From positions 1 to 22,229 of the forward strand of contig CANGRP010000009.1 in the NCBI GenBank assembly GCA_947456005.1: 22,229 bases of DNA, written 5' to 3'. This document shows, one piece after another, positions 1 to 7,737 of the stretch. The notes beneath the pieces were generated by a model that saw only the letters and a program-made list of their open reading frames with translations, searched no databases and had not been told where the DNA came from. The stretch is from Caulobacteraceae bacterium. GTDB taxonomy: Bacteria; Pseudomonadota; Alphaproteobacteria; Caulobacterales; Caulobacteraceae. Position 1 is the first letter of the stretch, and each line of letters starts with the position of its first letter. A program made the translations under genes and the position numbers.

Positions 1-12
1 GGAAGCTGGGAC

Positions 13-957
13 ATGCCCGGCCTCCCCCTCTTCATCGACTGCGATCCCGGCGTCGACGACGCCGTCGCTCTTCTGCTGGCCCTCGCCGCGCCGGAGGCCC
101 TGGACATCCTCGCCATCACCACGGTGGCGGGCAATGTCGGGGGCGACCTGACCGCCCGGAACGCCTGCCTGATCCGAGACCTGGCTGGCCGCCCTGAAAT
201 CCCGGTCTTTGCAGGGCTGGACCGTCCCCTCCTGCGGGCGACCGTGGCGGCGGACCACTTCCACGGGGCTACCGGTCTTGGTGATCTTCCCGTCCGCACT
301 CCTGCGCGGGGACCTGAGCCTGAACCTGCGGTGGATCATCTTGTGCGCGTCCTGAGGGCCCGACCCGCCGGCGAGGTCACCCTGGCGGTCCTGGGACCCA
401 TGACCAACCTCGCCGAGGCGATCCGGCAGGCGCCGGACATCGCGCCCCGCATCCGGCAGGTCGTGGCCATGGGCGGGGCCCGCCGCGAGGGCGGGAACAT
501 CACGGCCTCGGCCGAGTTCAACATCCATGCCGACCCGGATGCAGCGGACATCGTGGCCGGATCAGGGGTCAATCTGGTGCTTCTCGGCCTCGACCTGACC
601 CACCAGGTCCTGGCGACGCCGGCCCGCCGGGCGCGCCTTTCGGGGCTGCGAAGCCCCCAGGCGGCGGCGGCCCGACAGCTGCTGGACTTCAGCGCCCGCA
701 CCGAGGCGGAGATCGGGATGGGCGGCCCACCCCCGATGCATGACCCCTGCGTCATCCTCTGGCTGCTGGCGCCGGGCCTCTTCCGGCTGCAGGCCTGCCA
801 CCTGGCCATCGAGACCCGCTCCCCCCTGACCCTGGGCCACACCGCCGTGGAATTCCGGACCGGCGAGCGGCATCCGCAGAACGCCCTCTGGGGTATCGAG
901 GCGGACGCCGACGGCGCCTTCGACCTCGTCTGCGACCTGATGGGGCGTTACGGATGA
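13..957 (+). CDS. Nucleoside hydrolase (IunH/RihA-like N-ribohydrolase)
   Basis: Hydrolyses the N-glycosidic bond of nucleosides to give a free base and ribose, in the cytoplasm. The 314-residue length is normal for the family. Visible hallmarks are the N-terminal calcium-binding aspartate cluster DCDPGVDD at residues 9-16, the LGPMTN segment at 127-132, the substrate-binding EFNIHADP at 168-175, and the catalytic/calcium His-Asp pair at 243-244 (PMHDP). The substrate range (purine, pyrimidine or mixed) cannot be read from these motifs. Its stop overlaps the ribokinase start by ATGA, so ribose released here can be phosphorylated by the next gene product. The start is the first ATG, 12 bases from the window edge, so an upstream promoter or further operon genes may lie outside. 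Family assignment is secure. Confidence 0.93.
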   Translation: MPGLPLFIDCDPGVDDAVALLLALAAPEALDILAITTVAGNVGGDLTARNACLIRDLAGRPEIPVFAGLDRPLLRATVAADHFHGATGLGDLPVRTPARGPEPEPAVDHLVRVLRARPAGEVTLAVLGPMTNLAEAIRQAPDIAPRIRQVVAMGGARREGGNITASAEFNIHADPDAADIVAGSGVNLVLLGLDLTHQVLATPARRARLSGLRSPQAAAARQLLDFSARTEAEIGMGGPPPMHDPCVILWLLAPGLFRLQACHLAIETRSPLTLGHTAVEFRTGERHPQNALWGIEADADGAFDLVCDLMGRYG

Positions 958-1817
958 CCCGCCCTCTCGTACGGGTCATCGGCTCGGTCAATCTCGACAT
1001 CGTGGCCAGCGCGCCCTCCCTCCCCCGCCCGGGAGAAACCGTCATAGGCGCCAGCCTCACGCGCCATCCCGGCGGCAAGGGCGCCAACCAGGCGCTGGCC
1101 CTCGCCCGCCTGGGCGCCGACGTTCGGCTGTGGGCCCGGACCGGGACCGACGCCTTCGCGGATGAGGCCCTGGCGCTTCTCAGGGCCGAAGGCGTGGATC
1201 TCTCGGAGGTCATCGGACTGCCCGACAGTCATACGGGCGTCGCCCTCATCGGCGTCGATGCGGCCGGGGAGAACCAGATCCTCGTCGCCTCGGGCGCGAA
1301 CGCCCGGATGCGTCCGGAGGACCTTCCCCCGGACATCACCGAGGCCCTCCTTTGCCAGCTGGAATGTCCGGTGGAGGTGGTGGCCGCAGCCATTCGCCGG
1401 GCCCGGGGGTTCGTCGCCCTCAACCTCGCCCCCTACGCACCCCTGCCCCTCGACTGCCTGCAGCGCCTCGACCTCCTGGTCCTCAACGAGATCGAGGCGG
1501 AGGCGCTCGGCGACCCGGTCGCGCGGTCGGGCGGCGCCGTCGCCATCACCCTGGGCGCCGAGGGGGCTCGCATGCTCCGTGGAGGCCGCGAGACGGCGCG
1601 GGTCCGTCCTCCGGAGGTCCGCGTCGTGGACTCGACGGGGGCCGGGGATGTCTTCACAAGCGCCCTGATGGTGTCCCTGCTGGAGGGGGGGGACGATACG
1701 GGCGCCCTGCGGTTCGCCTGCACCGCCGCGGCCCTCTCCGCCACCCGACCTGGCGCACAGACGGCATGCCCGACCCGGCGGGAGGTCGAGGATCTTCTGG
1801 CCGGAGACGTGACATGA
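954..1817 (+). CDS. rbsK: Ribokinase
   Basis: Phosphorylates D-ribose to ribose 5-phosphate with ATP, feeding the pentose phosphate and nucleotide pathways. The 287-residue protein is a PfkB-family kinase. It has the sugar-binding GGKGANQA signature at 40-47, the second signature DSTGAGDVF at 226-234 with Asp232 as the expected catalytic base, and the C-terminal SATRPGAQT segment (262-270) typical of ribokinases, which carries monovalent-cation-site residues. The ATG lies within the nucleoside hydrolase stop (ATGA) and the gene's own stop overlaps the following dioxygenase start in the same way, so the three are probably translated together. A run of eight G residues lies at 1685-1692; the frame is intact across it. 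Related PfkB sugar kinases are the alternative, but the context and the C-terminal segment favour ribokinase. Confidence 0.92.
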   Translation: MTRPLVRVIGSVNLDIVASAPSLPRPGETVIGASLTRHPGGKGANQALALARLGADVRLWARTGTDAFADEALALLRAEGVDLSEVIGLPDSHTGVALIGVDAAGENQILVASGANARMRPEDLPPDITEALLCQLECPVEVVAAAIRRARGFVALNLAPYAPLPLDCLQRLDLLVLNEIEAEALGDPVARSGGAVAITLGAEGARMLRGGRETARVRPPEVRVVDSTGAGDVFTSALMVSLLEGGDDTGALRFACTAAALSATRPGAQTACPTRREVEDLLAGDVT

Positions 1818-2740
1818 GCGGGATCGTACCTGAACTGAGGCTTTCCGACTTCACCGGCCCGGACCCCGCGGCCCGGGAGCGGTTCCAGGCCGACCTGTTC
1901 GCCGCCCTCCGACGTTGGGGGTTCGTCATCCTGGCCGACCACAATGTCCCGACCGCCCTGCTCGAGAAGGCTTACGGGCTGAGTGCTTCCCTCTTCCAGC
2001 TTCCGAAGCCGACCAAGCTCGCCGGCGCCGGGAACCTGAGAGGTTATGCGCCGTTCGGGAAGGAGCACGCCCGGAACAGCCAGACACCGGACCTCAAGGA
2101 GTTCTGGCAGATCGGTCGTGAGCCGACGCCGGAGGCCCTGGCCGTCGAGCCCCTTCCGACCAATGTGTGGCCGGAGGCTCTCCCGGGGTTCCGCGAGACC
2201 TTCTCAGCGCTCTACGAGGGCCTCGACCAGACGGGACGCCTCCTTCTGTCCGCCCTCGCCGCCCCGCTGGACCTCCCGGAGGACTGGTTCGAGGCCCGGG
2301 TCCGTTACGGTCCCTCCCTCCTGCGTCTGCTGCACTATCCCCCTGTGCCCGCCGACGCGCCCGCGGGCGCAGTGCGTTCCGCCGCGCATGAGGACATCAA
2401 CCTCCTCACCATCCTTGTCGCCGCCCGGGGCGCGGGCCTACAGCTCCTGGACCGCGACGGAAGCTGGGTCGCCGTCGAGACGGACCCCGGGAAACTCATC
2501 GTCGACTCGGGCGACATGCTGGCCCGCCTCACCAACGGGGTCATACCGGCCACCACCCACAGGGTGGTGAACCCCGACGGACCCAACGTCAGCCGCTACT
2601 CAATGCCCTTCTTCCTGCACCCGCATTCGGACCTGTCCCTGGCCGCCCTGCCCTCGTGCCGGCAGGCCCGCACGCCCGAGCCGGAGATCACCGCGGGGGC
2701 CTTCCTCGCCCAGAGACTGCGGGAAATCGGACTCGCGTGA
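1814..2740 (+). CDS. Isopenicillin N synthase-like Fe(II)/2-oxoglutarate dioxygenase
   Basis: A 308-residue non-heme iron oxygenase of the IPNS/2OG-Fe(II) superfamily. The iron triad is visible as His192-x-Asp194 and the distal His249 (THRVVN), followed by the RYS motif at 261-263 expected to bind 2-oxoglutarate. The N-terminal DIOX_N-like region occupies roughly residues 5-120. The start was placed at the ATG of the ATGA overlap with ribokinase rather than at an upstream in-frame ATG that would run deep into the ribokinase gene in another frame. Plant-type and bacterial members hydroxylate varied small molecules, so the substrate is unknown. Position as third gene of a nucleoside-salvage operon suggests a nucleobase, nucleoside or related compound, which is inference only. 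Members of this family are often annotated simply as oxidoreductases. Confidence 0.9.
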   Translation: MSGIVPELRLSDFTGPDPAARERFQADLFAALRRWGFVILADHNVPTALLEKAYGLSASLFQLPKPTKLAGAGNLRGYAPFGKEHARNSQTPDLKEFWQIGREPTPEALAVEPLPTNVWPEALPGFRETFSALYEGLDQTGRLLLSALAAPLDLPEDWFEARVRYGPSLLRLLHYPPVPADAPAGAVRSAAHEDINLLTILVAARGAGLQLLDRDGSWVAVETDPGKLIVDSGDMLARLTNGVIPATTHRVVNPDGPNVSRYSMPFFLHPHSDLSLAALPSCRQARTPEPEITAGAFLAQRLREIGLA

Positions 2741-2763
2741 CGGCGGCCGGACGAACAAGGCCT

Positions 2764-2793
2764 TTGCGCACGGGCGCCCGCCTCGACTAGTGT
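2764..2793 (+). promoter_or_regulatory. Candidate promoter for the MCE transport operon
   Basis: TTGCGC (2764-2769) and TAGTGT (2788-2793) are separated by 18 bases in the 104-base gap after the dioxygenase. A transcript starting 7 bases after the -10 box would begin at 2800, which is also an in-frame GTG of the permease reading frame. The match to alphaproteobacterial housekeeping promoters is only fair. Confidence 0.3.
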
Positions 2794-2844
2794 GTCGCGG
2801 TGCGCGGCGCGGCCCCTCCCCGGGCCCCGCGACAGGATGAGTTC

Positions 2845-3960
2845 ATGAGCCCGGCCCCCGTTTTCAGTGAACCTGACGCCTCGCATGCGGGCGAGTTCCG
2901 ACTTGCCGGCGACTGGTGCGGCGCGCCGGTCCAGGAGGTCGGCGACGCCCTGATCCGGTCTGTATGGGTCGCTCCGGCCGCCACCCTGGATCTGACCGAG
3001 GTCCGCCGCATGGACATCGCCGGCGCCTGGGCTGTCCTCAGGGCCCTGGGCGCCGAGCGGGATATCGGGCGGATCAAGGCCCGTCCGGAACACCTGCGCC
3101 TGCTCGACATGGTCGCCAGCGCCGACGCGTCTCGGCCCAATCGCCGATCTGGACCTGGCCCGATCCGCGCCTTCCTGGAACGTATCGGCAGGGGCGTGAT
3201 GAGCGTCGCAGAGGAAACCTACGGGACCCTCGCCTTCGCCGGACGGCTCATGGTCGTCACCGGCAAGACCCTGATGGATCCCCGGCGCATCCGCTGGGCG
3301 TCCTGCGTGTCCATGGCGGAGCGCGCCGGGCTGGACGCCCTGCCGATCGTGATCGTCACCACCTTCTTCATCGGCGCCGTCGTGGGTCTCCTGGGCGTGA
3401 ACACGCTGAGGCAGTTCGGCGCCGAAGTGTTCGCCGTCGAGCTGATCGGCATCGCTGTCACCCGGGAGTTTGGCATCGTCATCACGGCGGTTCTTCTCGC
3501 GGGCCGATCCGCCTCGGCCTTCGCAGCCGAGATCGGCTCGATGAAGATGACCCAGGAGGTGGACGCCATGCGGGTCATGGGGGTCGACCCCTTCGAGGCC
3601 CTGGTCTTCCCGCGGGTTGCGGCCCTGCTTCTGACCATCCCGCTCCTCACCTTCGTCGCGACCGTAGCCGGACTGATGGGCGGCGCCCTCGTCACATGGT
3701 CCATGCTGGGGCTCGGCCCCAACTTCTTCATGACCCGTCTGGTCGAGAGCGTCGGCGCCACGCACTTCTGGATCGCCCTCTCCAAGGCCCCGGTCATGGC
3801 GATCGCGATCGCCGGCATCGGCTGCCGGCAGGGCATGCTCGTCAAGGGCGATGTCCTCTCCCTCGGCCAGCGGGTGACCGCCGCCGTCGTCCAGGCGATC
3901 TTCGCCATCATCCTCATCGATGCCGTCTTCGCCCTGATCTACATGGAGCTGGACCTGTGA
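2845..3960 (+). CDS. MlaE-family ABC permease with N-terminal STAS domain (MCE lipid transport)
   Basis: Inner-membrane permease of an MCE-type lipid transporter, 371 residues. Residues about 15-100 form a STAS (MlaB-like) domain, and residues about 110-371 are the MlaE permease domain with several hydrophobic spans (about 165-185, 195-225, 255-295, 315-370). The conserved permease signature is clear: EFG at 208-210, AGRSASAFAAEIGSMKMT at 219-236, then the VDAMRVMGVDP stretch. The STAS fusion takes the place of a separate MlaB. The start is the ATG at 2845, preceded by a modest AGGATGA; a GTG at 2800 would add 15 residues rich in Ala, Pro and Arg and could serve a leaderless transcript. The stop overlaps the ATPase GTG start (GTGA). 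The lipid moved and its direction are not determined. Confidence 0.93.
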   Translation: MSPAPVFSEPDASHAGEFRLAGDWCGAPVQEVGDALIRSVWVAPAATLDLTEVRRMDIAGAWAVLRALGAERDIGRIKARPEHLRLLDMVASADASRPNRRSGPGPIRAFLERIGRGVMSVAEETYGTLAFAGRLMVVTGKTLMDPRRIRWASCVSMAERAGLDALPIVIVTTFFIGAVVGLLGVNTLRQFGAEVFAVELIGIAVTREFGIVITAVLLAGRSASAFAAEIGSMKMTQEVDAMRVMGVDPFEALVFPRVAALLLTIPLLTFVATVAGLMGGALVTWSMLGLGPNFFMTRLVESVGATHFWIALSKAPVMAIAIAGIGCRQGMLVKGDVLSLGQRVTAAVVQAIFAIILIDAVFALIYMELDL

Positions 3961-4763
3961 CCGGGCCAGCCGCCACGGAAACGTCCGACGAAGCTCCGGC
4001 GATCGAGATCCGGGGGCTGAAGTCCCAGTTCGGGTCCCGGGTGATCCACGAGAACCTCGACCTGACCGTGCAGAGGGGCGAGATCCTGGGCGTGGTGGGC
4101 GGCTCCGGGTCCGGCAAGTCGGTCATGCTGAACTCGATCATCGGACTGAAGCGGCCAGAGGGCGGCTCCGTCCGGGTCTTCGGGCACGACATCCACGCCG
4201 ACCCGAACCGGCGATGGGGAGCCATCGAGCGCCGCTGGGGCGTTCTCTTCCAGCAGGGCGCCCTGTTCTCGAACCTGACCGTCGCGGAGAATGTCGAGGC
4301 GCCGCTGATGGAGCACACCCGTCTCTCCCGGAAGACGATGCGCGAACTGGCTGAGATCCGCATCGCCCTGGTCGGCCTGCCGCCGGAGGCCTGCGACCTG
4401 AAGCCCTCGGAGCTGTCCGGCGGCATGCGAAAGCGCGCGGGCCTCGCCCGGGCCCTCGCCCTCGACCCCGAACTCCTCTTCCTCGACGAGCCCACCGCCG
4501 GACTGGACCCCATCGGCGCGGCGGCGTTCGACGACCTGATCCTGGAGCTGTCCCGGAGCCTGGGACTCACGGTCTTCATGATCACCCACGACCTGGATAC
4601 GCTGTACGCCATTACGACGCGCGTCGCCGTGCTCGCCGACAAGCATGTGGTCGCCGCCGCACCGGTCCGGGACCTCGAATCTTCAACCCACCCCTGGATC
4701 CGGGAATACTTCCTTGGGCCCCGGGGCCGAGCCGCCGCCCTGAAATCCCGGAGCCAGGCCTGA
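3957..4763 (+). CDS. MlaF-family ABC transporter ATP-binding protein (MCE system)
   Basis: Cytoplasmic ATPase that powers the neighbouring permease, 268 residues. All ABC motifs are present: Walker A GGSGSGKS (48-55), the Q-loop at FQQG (98-101), the signature LSGGMRKR (153-160) with the MRKR ending typical of MCE-associated ATPases, Walker B and D-loop LLFLDEPTAGLDP (173-185), and the switch His211. The true start is the GTG at 3957, coupled to the permease stop. The same frame stays open far upstream through the permease gene, but that is a GC-rich shadow with no similarity to ABC proteins. The stop codon overlaps the ATG of the MCE protein by one base. Assignment to the Mla/Mkl ATPase class is firm. 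Confidence 0.94.
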   Translation: MTGPAATETSDEAPAIEIRGLKSQFGSRVIHENLDLTVQRGEILGVVGGSGSGKSVMLNSIIGLKRPEGGSVRVFGHDIHADPNRRWGAIERRWGVLFQQGALFSNLTVAENVEAPLMEHTRLSRKTMRELAEIRIALVGLPPEACDLKPSELSGGMRKRAGLARALALDPELLFLDEPTAGLDPIGAAAFDDLILELSRSLGLTVFMITHDLDTLYAITTRVAVLADKHVVAAAPVRDLESSTHPWIREYFLGPRGRAAALKSRSQA

Positions 4764-5701
4764 TGGAAAAAGACGCCAACTACGCCCTTGTGGGCCTGAT
4801 CTCCCTCCTCCTGCTGGTGGGGCTGTTGAGCTTCGGCATCTGGCTTTCCCAGTTCAACCTGAACCGGGACTACCAGAACTATGACATCGTCTTCCAAGGC
4901 CCGGTGAACGGGCTCAGCAGGGGCGGCGAGGTCCGCTTCAACGGGATCAAGGTGGGCGAGATCACCCAGATAGAGCTCTACCCGCAGAACACCGAAAAGG
5001 TGGTCGCCCATGTCCGCATGAGCACCGACGTGCCCGTGCGCACCGACTCCGTCGCCTCCATCGAGCCCCTGGGCATCACCGGGGTCAACTTCATCCAGGT
5101 CAGCGCCGGCACCCGGGTGAATCCCCTGATCCGTGAGCAGGTCGCCTTCGGCCAGACGCCCGTCATTCCCTCCCGGCCCTCAGCCCTCGATGGCATCCTC
5201 TCCGGAGGCGAATCTGTCCTGACCGAGACGGTGAAGGCGCTTCAGGGGATCAACGCCATCCTCACGCCACAGAACATCGCTGCGCTCCAGGGCACGCTGC
5301 GGAATACCGAAGCCTTTTCCGCCGAGCTTGCCCGCCGCAAGGACGTCCTGGCCGATACTCAGGCCGCTCTGCAAAGTCTGGACAACGCCGCCAAGGAGAT
5401 CGCCTCCCTGTCCGCCACCAGCAAGACTCTGGTGGAGGGTGAGGGCGCACAGTCCCTGAGGAGCCTTGGCGAGGCGGCAACCGAGACCCGGGCTGCGGTT
5501 CAGGATGTCAGGGCCCTGATCGCCCGGGTCGATGGCCCAGCAGGCGAGTACACGGCGAGCGGCCTCGCGCAGTTCACCGCCGCAGTCGGCGCACTGCAGG
5601 GCGCGGCTGACTCCCTCACCCGTCTCTCCCGAGAACTGGAATCCAACCCCCGCGGTCTCCTCACCAAGAGTCCCGGCAAGGAAAAGGAGGTCCGCCCGTG
5701 A
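4763..5701 (+). CDS. MCE-domain (MlaD-like) lipid transport protein
   Basis: Substrate-binding component of the transporter, anchored in the inner membrane with its body in the periplasm. The 312-residue protein has a single N-terminal transmembrane helix at about residues 8-28, then one MCE domain at about 38-118 (recognisable by the GPVNGLSRGGEVRFNGIKVG stretch and the later IEPLGITGVNFIQV strand). A long C-terminal half (about 145-300), rich in Ala, Leu, Glu and Gln, probably forms alpha-helical coiled coil. One MCE domain plus a helical tail is intermediate between short MlaD (about 180 residues) and the multi-domain PqiB/LetB tunnels. The gene overlaps both neighbours, consistent with stoichiometric synthesis. 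It should assemble as a hexamer on the permease, from family knowledge. Confidence 0.93.
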   Translation: MEKDANYALVGLISLLLLVGLLSFGIWLSQFNLNRDYQNYDIVFQGPVNGLSRGGEVRFNGIKVGEITQIELYPQNTEKVVAHVRMSTDVPVRTDSVASIEPLGITGVNFIQVSAGTRVNPLIREQVAFGQTPVIPSRPSALDGILSGGESVLTETVKALQGINAILTPQNIAALQGTLRNTEAFSAELARRKDVLADTQAALQSLDNAAKEIASLSATSKTLVEGEGAQSLRSLGEAATETRAAVQDVRALIARVDGPAGEYTASGLAQFTAAVGALQGAADSLTRLSRELESNPRGLLTKSPGKEKEVRP

Positions 5702-6339
5702 CCCTGACCCAGACGCTCTCACGGCTCACCGCCGGCATTGCAACGCTGATCCTTGCCGGCTGCATCACCCTCCTGCCCGACACCCAGCCGGCCCAGCTCT
5801 ACCGGTTCACACCGGATCCTGGGGCCCTGCCCGCCGTCTCCGCCGCCGGAACGGCCCGGACGGCCCTGATCCGCGCCGGGGGAAGCTTTCACCCGGCCGC
5901 TGCAGGGGATCGGATCCTGACCGCAGAGGGAGCGGAGGCCGCCTATCTCGCCAACGCCCGCTGGACCCAGTCGGCATCCGTGTTGTTCGACCAGGCGCTT
6001 GTGGCCGCCTTCGCCGCCAGCCCCGGCAACGCGCGCCTGATCATGCCCGGTGAACTCGGGCGTCCGATCTTCGGGCTCCGGGTCGATGTTTCCCGCTTCG
6101 AGGCCGACTACGACCAAGGTTCCCGGGCAGCGCCGGAGGTCCGCATCGACCTGCATGTCGTGGTCACCCGCCTCCGGGACCAGAAGGTGGTCCAGGAACA
6201 GTCCTTCTCCGTCAGGCGACGGGCCTCAGAGAACCGTGGCGGGGCGATCGCGGAGGCTTTCAGGGAGGCTGCGGCGGAAGCCCTGGGCTCCATCGTCAGG
6301 ACCGCCGACGAGGGCGTGGCGGCCGGACCCGCCGCATGA
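5698..6339 (+). CDS. ABC-type transport auxiliary lipoprotein (PqiC-like)
   Basis: A 213-residue lipoprotein ending the MCE operon. The N-terminus has a hydrophobic signal with a clear lipobox LAGC, so Cys22 should be lipidated. The following residue is Ile, which does not signal inner-membrane retention, so outer-membrane location is likely. The body (about 30-205) matches the PqiC/ABC_trans_aux pattern, with strands such as YRFTPD, FGLRVDVSRFEADY and a C-terminal helix ending in AFREAAAEALGSI. The start is a GTG whose last base pairs into the MCE protein stop (GTGA). It probably docks the MCE tube to the outer membrane, as PqiC does. No MlaC- or MlaA-type gene is present in the operon. The gene ends 4 bases before the convergent folD stop. 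Confidence 0.85.
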   Translation: MTLTQTLSRLTAGIATLILAGCITLLPDTQPAQLYRFTPDPGALPAVSAAGTARTALIRAGGSFHPAAAGDRILTAEGAEAAYLANARWTQSASVLFDQALVAAFAASPGNARLIMPGELGRPIFGLRVDVSRFEADYDQGSRAAPEVRIDLHVVVTRLRDQKVVQEQSFSVRRRASENRGGAIAEAFREAAAEALGSIVRTADEGVAAGPAA

Positions 6340-6343
6340 GTCG

Positions 6344-7237
6344 CTAAACCCTGTGGATGCGCCTTGCCGCCGTCACCGTGTTGGCAAGGAGGCAGGCCAC
6401 GGTCATGGGACCAACGCCGTTGGGGACCGGCGTGATGGCCCCGGCCACCTTCAGGGCGGTGCGGAAGTCGACATCGCCGACCAGCTTGGTCTTGCCCTCC
6501 GCCGCCTTGGCCGGGTCATCGAAGGGCACGCGATTGATGCCCACGTCGATCACGGTGGCGCCGGGCCGGATCCAGTCCCCCGGGATCATCCGGGGTCGCC
6601 CCACCGCCGCCACCAGGATGTCCGCCTCGCGACAGACAGAGGCAAGGTCCCGGGTCCGGGAATGCGCAATGGTGACGGTGCAGTCGGCCTGGAGCAGCAA
6701 CTGGGCGACGGGCCTTCCCACCAGGATGGAGCGCCCCAGCACGACCGCGCGAAGACCTGAGAGATCCTCGCCCAGCGTCTGCCGCAGCAGGATCATGCAC
6801 CCGACAGGCGTACAGGGCGCCAGAGCCGGAAGGCCCTGGGACAGCCGGCCCGCATTGATCACGTGAAGGCCATCGACGTCCTTGTCCGGATCGATCGCCG
6901 CAATGACCGCCTTCTCATCCAGGCCGGCGGGCAAGGGCATCTGGACCAGGATGCCGTGGATGGCGGGATCGGCGTTCAGCTGCCGAACGAGGTCGATAAG
7001 CGCCGCCTGGGACGTCTCCGCGGGCAGCTTGTGGGTGACGGAGTGCATCCCGGCGGCCTGGGATTGCTCTCCCTTTGACCGGACATAGACCTGTGAGGCC
7101 GGATCCTCGCCAACCAGCACGACGGCCAGCCCCGGCGTCAGTCCATGCCTTGCCTTCAGCTCCGCCACCTCTGCCGCCACCCTGGCCCGGAGGTTGTCAG
7201 CTTCGGCGCGTCCATCGATCAGCCTGGCCTCGCTCAT
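6344..7237 (-). CDS. folD: Bifunctional methylenetetrahydrofolate dehydrogenase/cyclohydrolase
   Basis: Interconverts 5,10-methylene-, methenyl- and 10-formyl-tetrahydrofolate using NADP, supplying one-carbon units for purines and formyl-methionine. The 297-residue length is typical. Key elements are the catalytic YVRSK motif (Tyr51, Lys55), the folate-site segment VQMPLP (98-103), DKDVDG (118-123), PCTPVG (141-146), the nucleotide-binding GRSILVGRP (168-176), and the terminal NGVGPMT (273-279; many homologues have GGVGPMT). It is the last gene of a four-gene minus-strand operon; its ATG overlaps the Nudix gene stop by 4 bases. It lies convergent to the MCE lipoprotein with only 4 bases between stops. 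Confidence 0.96.
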   Translation of the reverse strand: MSEARLIDGRAEADNLRARVAAEVAELKARHGLTPGLAVVLVGEDPASQVYVRSKGEQSQAAGMHSVTHKLPAETSQAALIDLVRQLNADPAIHGILVQMPLPAGLDEKAVIAAIDPDKDVDGLHVINAGRLSQGLPALAPCTPVGCMILLRQTLGEDLSGLRAVVLGRSILVGRPVAQLLLQADCTVTIAHSRTRDLASVCREADILVAAVGRPRMIPGDWIRPGATVIDVGINRVPFDDPAKAAEGKTKLVGDVDFRTALKVAGAITPVPNGVGPMTVACLLANTVTAARRIHRV

Positions 7238-7737
7238 GCTTCCCTCCGTGCGCCCAGGCGCCCTCGCCTACTATGCCCGGAATGGTCGCGCAAACCCCGT
7301 AGCCACTGGACAACGGCCCAGGCGTGCGACTCCCGGTGCAGGATGCGGATCGCCTCCATCGGGGTTCGCCAGACGAGCCTGTGATCAGGTTCGGTCAGGC
7401 GCTCAGGAGCCTCAGCCAGGATGTCCACGACGAAATAGCGCCCCCGCACGTTGAAGGCCCGGCCGTCGTTGATCACCACGCGGTCGGAGGAGCCGCCCAG
7501 CTCACCCACCGGCGCAACCCGGAGCCCCGTCTCCTCCTCAAACTCGCGCACCAGGGCGGCCTCAGGATCCTCCCCGGGCTCGATCCCTCCGCCGGGAAGG
7601 GCCAGCCAGACCCGCGAGGTCGGATCACCAATCTCCACAAGGGCGATCCGCCGTCCCCGGCGGGCGATCCCGAAGACCGAGGGGCGGTCAGGCCAGCCGG
7701 CGCCCGCCTCCGGAAATCCGAACTGTGGGTCCCCCAT
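7234..7737 (-). CDS. Nudix hydrolase
   Basis: A 167-residue Nudix-fold pyrophosphohydrolase. The full Nudix box G-x5-E-x7-REUxEExGU is present at residues 50-72 (starts at Gly50, Glu56, then REFEEETGL at 64-72), so metal binding and catalysis should be intact. The substrate cannot be read; nucleoside diphosphate derivatives are the family norm, and the protein somewhat resembles phosphohydrolases acting on oxidised nucleotides. The C-terminal tail from about 150 is Arg-rich and probably disordered. Its ATG overlaps the S1/P1 nuclease stop by one base (TGATG), and its stop overlaps the folD start, so translation is likely coupled. Confidence 0.9.
   Translation of the reverse strand: MGDPQFGFPEAGAGWPDRPSVFGIARRGRRIALVEIGDPTSRVWLALPGGGIEPGEDPEAALVREFEEETGLRVAPVGELGGSSDRVVINDGRAFNVRGRYFVVDILAEAPERLTEPDHRLVWRTPMEAIRILHRESHAWAVVQWLRGLRDHSGHSRRGRLGARREA

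Noticed and set aside
1685..1692. Run of eight G residues in ribokinase as a phase-variation tract
   Set aside because: The frame is intact, the site is in a metabolic gene and an eight-base tract is expected now and then in such GC-rich DNA.
2596..3765. Minus-strand open frame (389 residues) opposite the permease
   Set aside because: Asp/Gly/His-rich shadow translation; the plus strand encodes a permease with its conserved signature.
2916..3956. Upstream extension of the MCE ATPase frame through the permease gene
   Set aside because: Arg/Gly/His-rich translation unrelated to ABC proteins; the GTG at 3957 gives a normal-length ATPase and the expected coupling.
6337..6346. Terminator between the MCE lipoprotein and folD
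   Set aside because: Only four bases separate the two stops and no hairpin with a T-run is visible.
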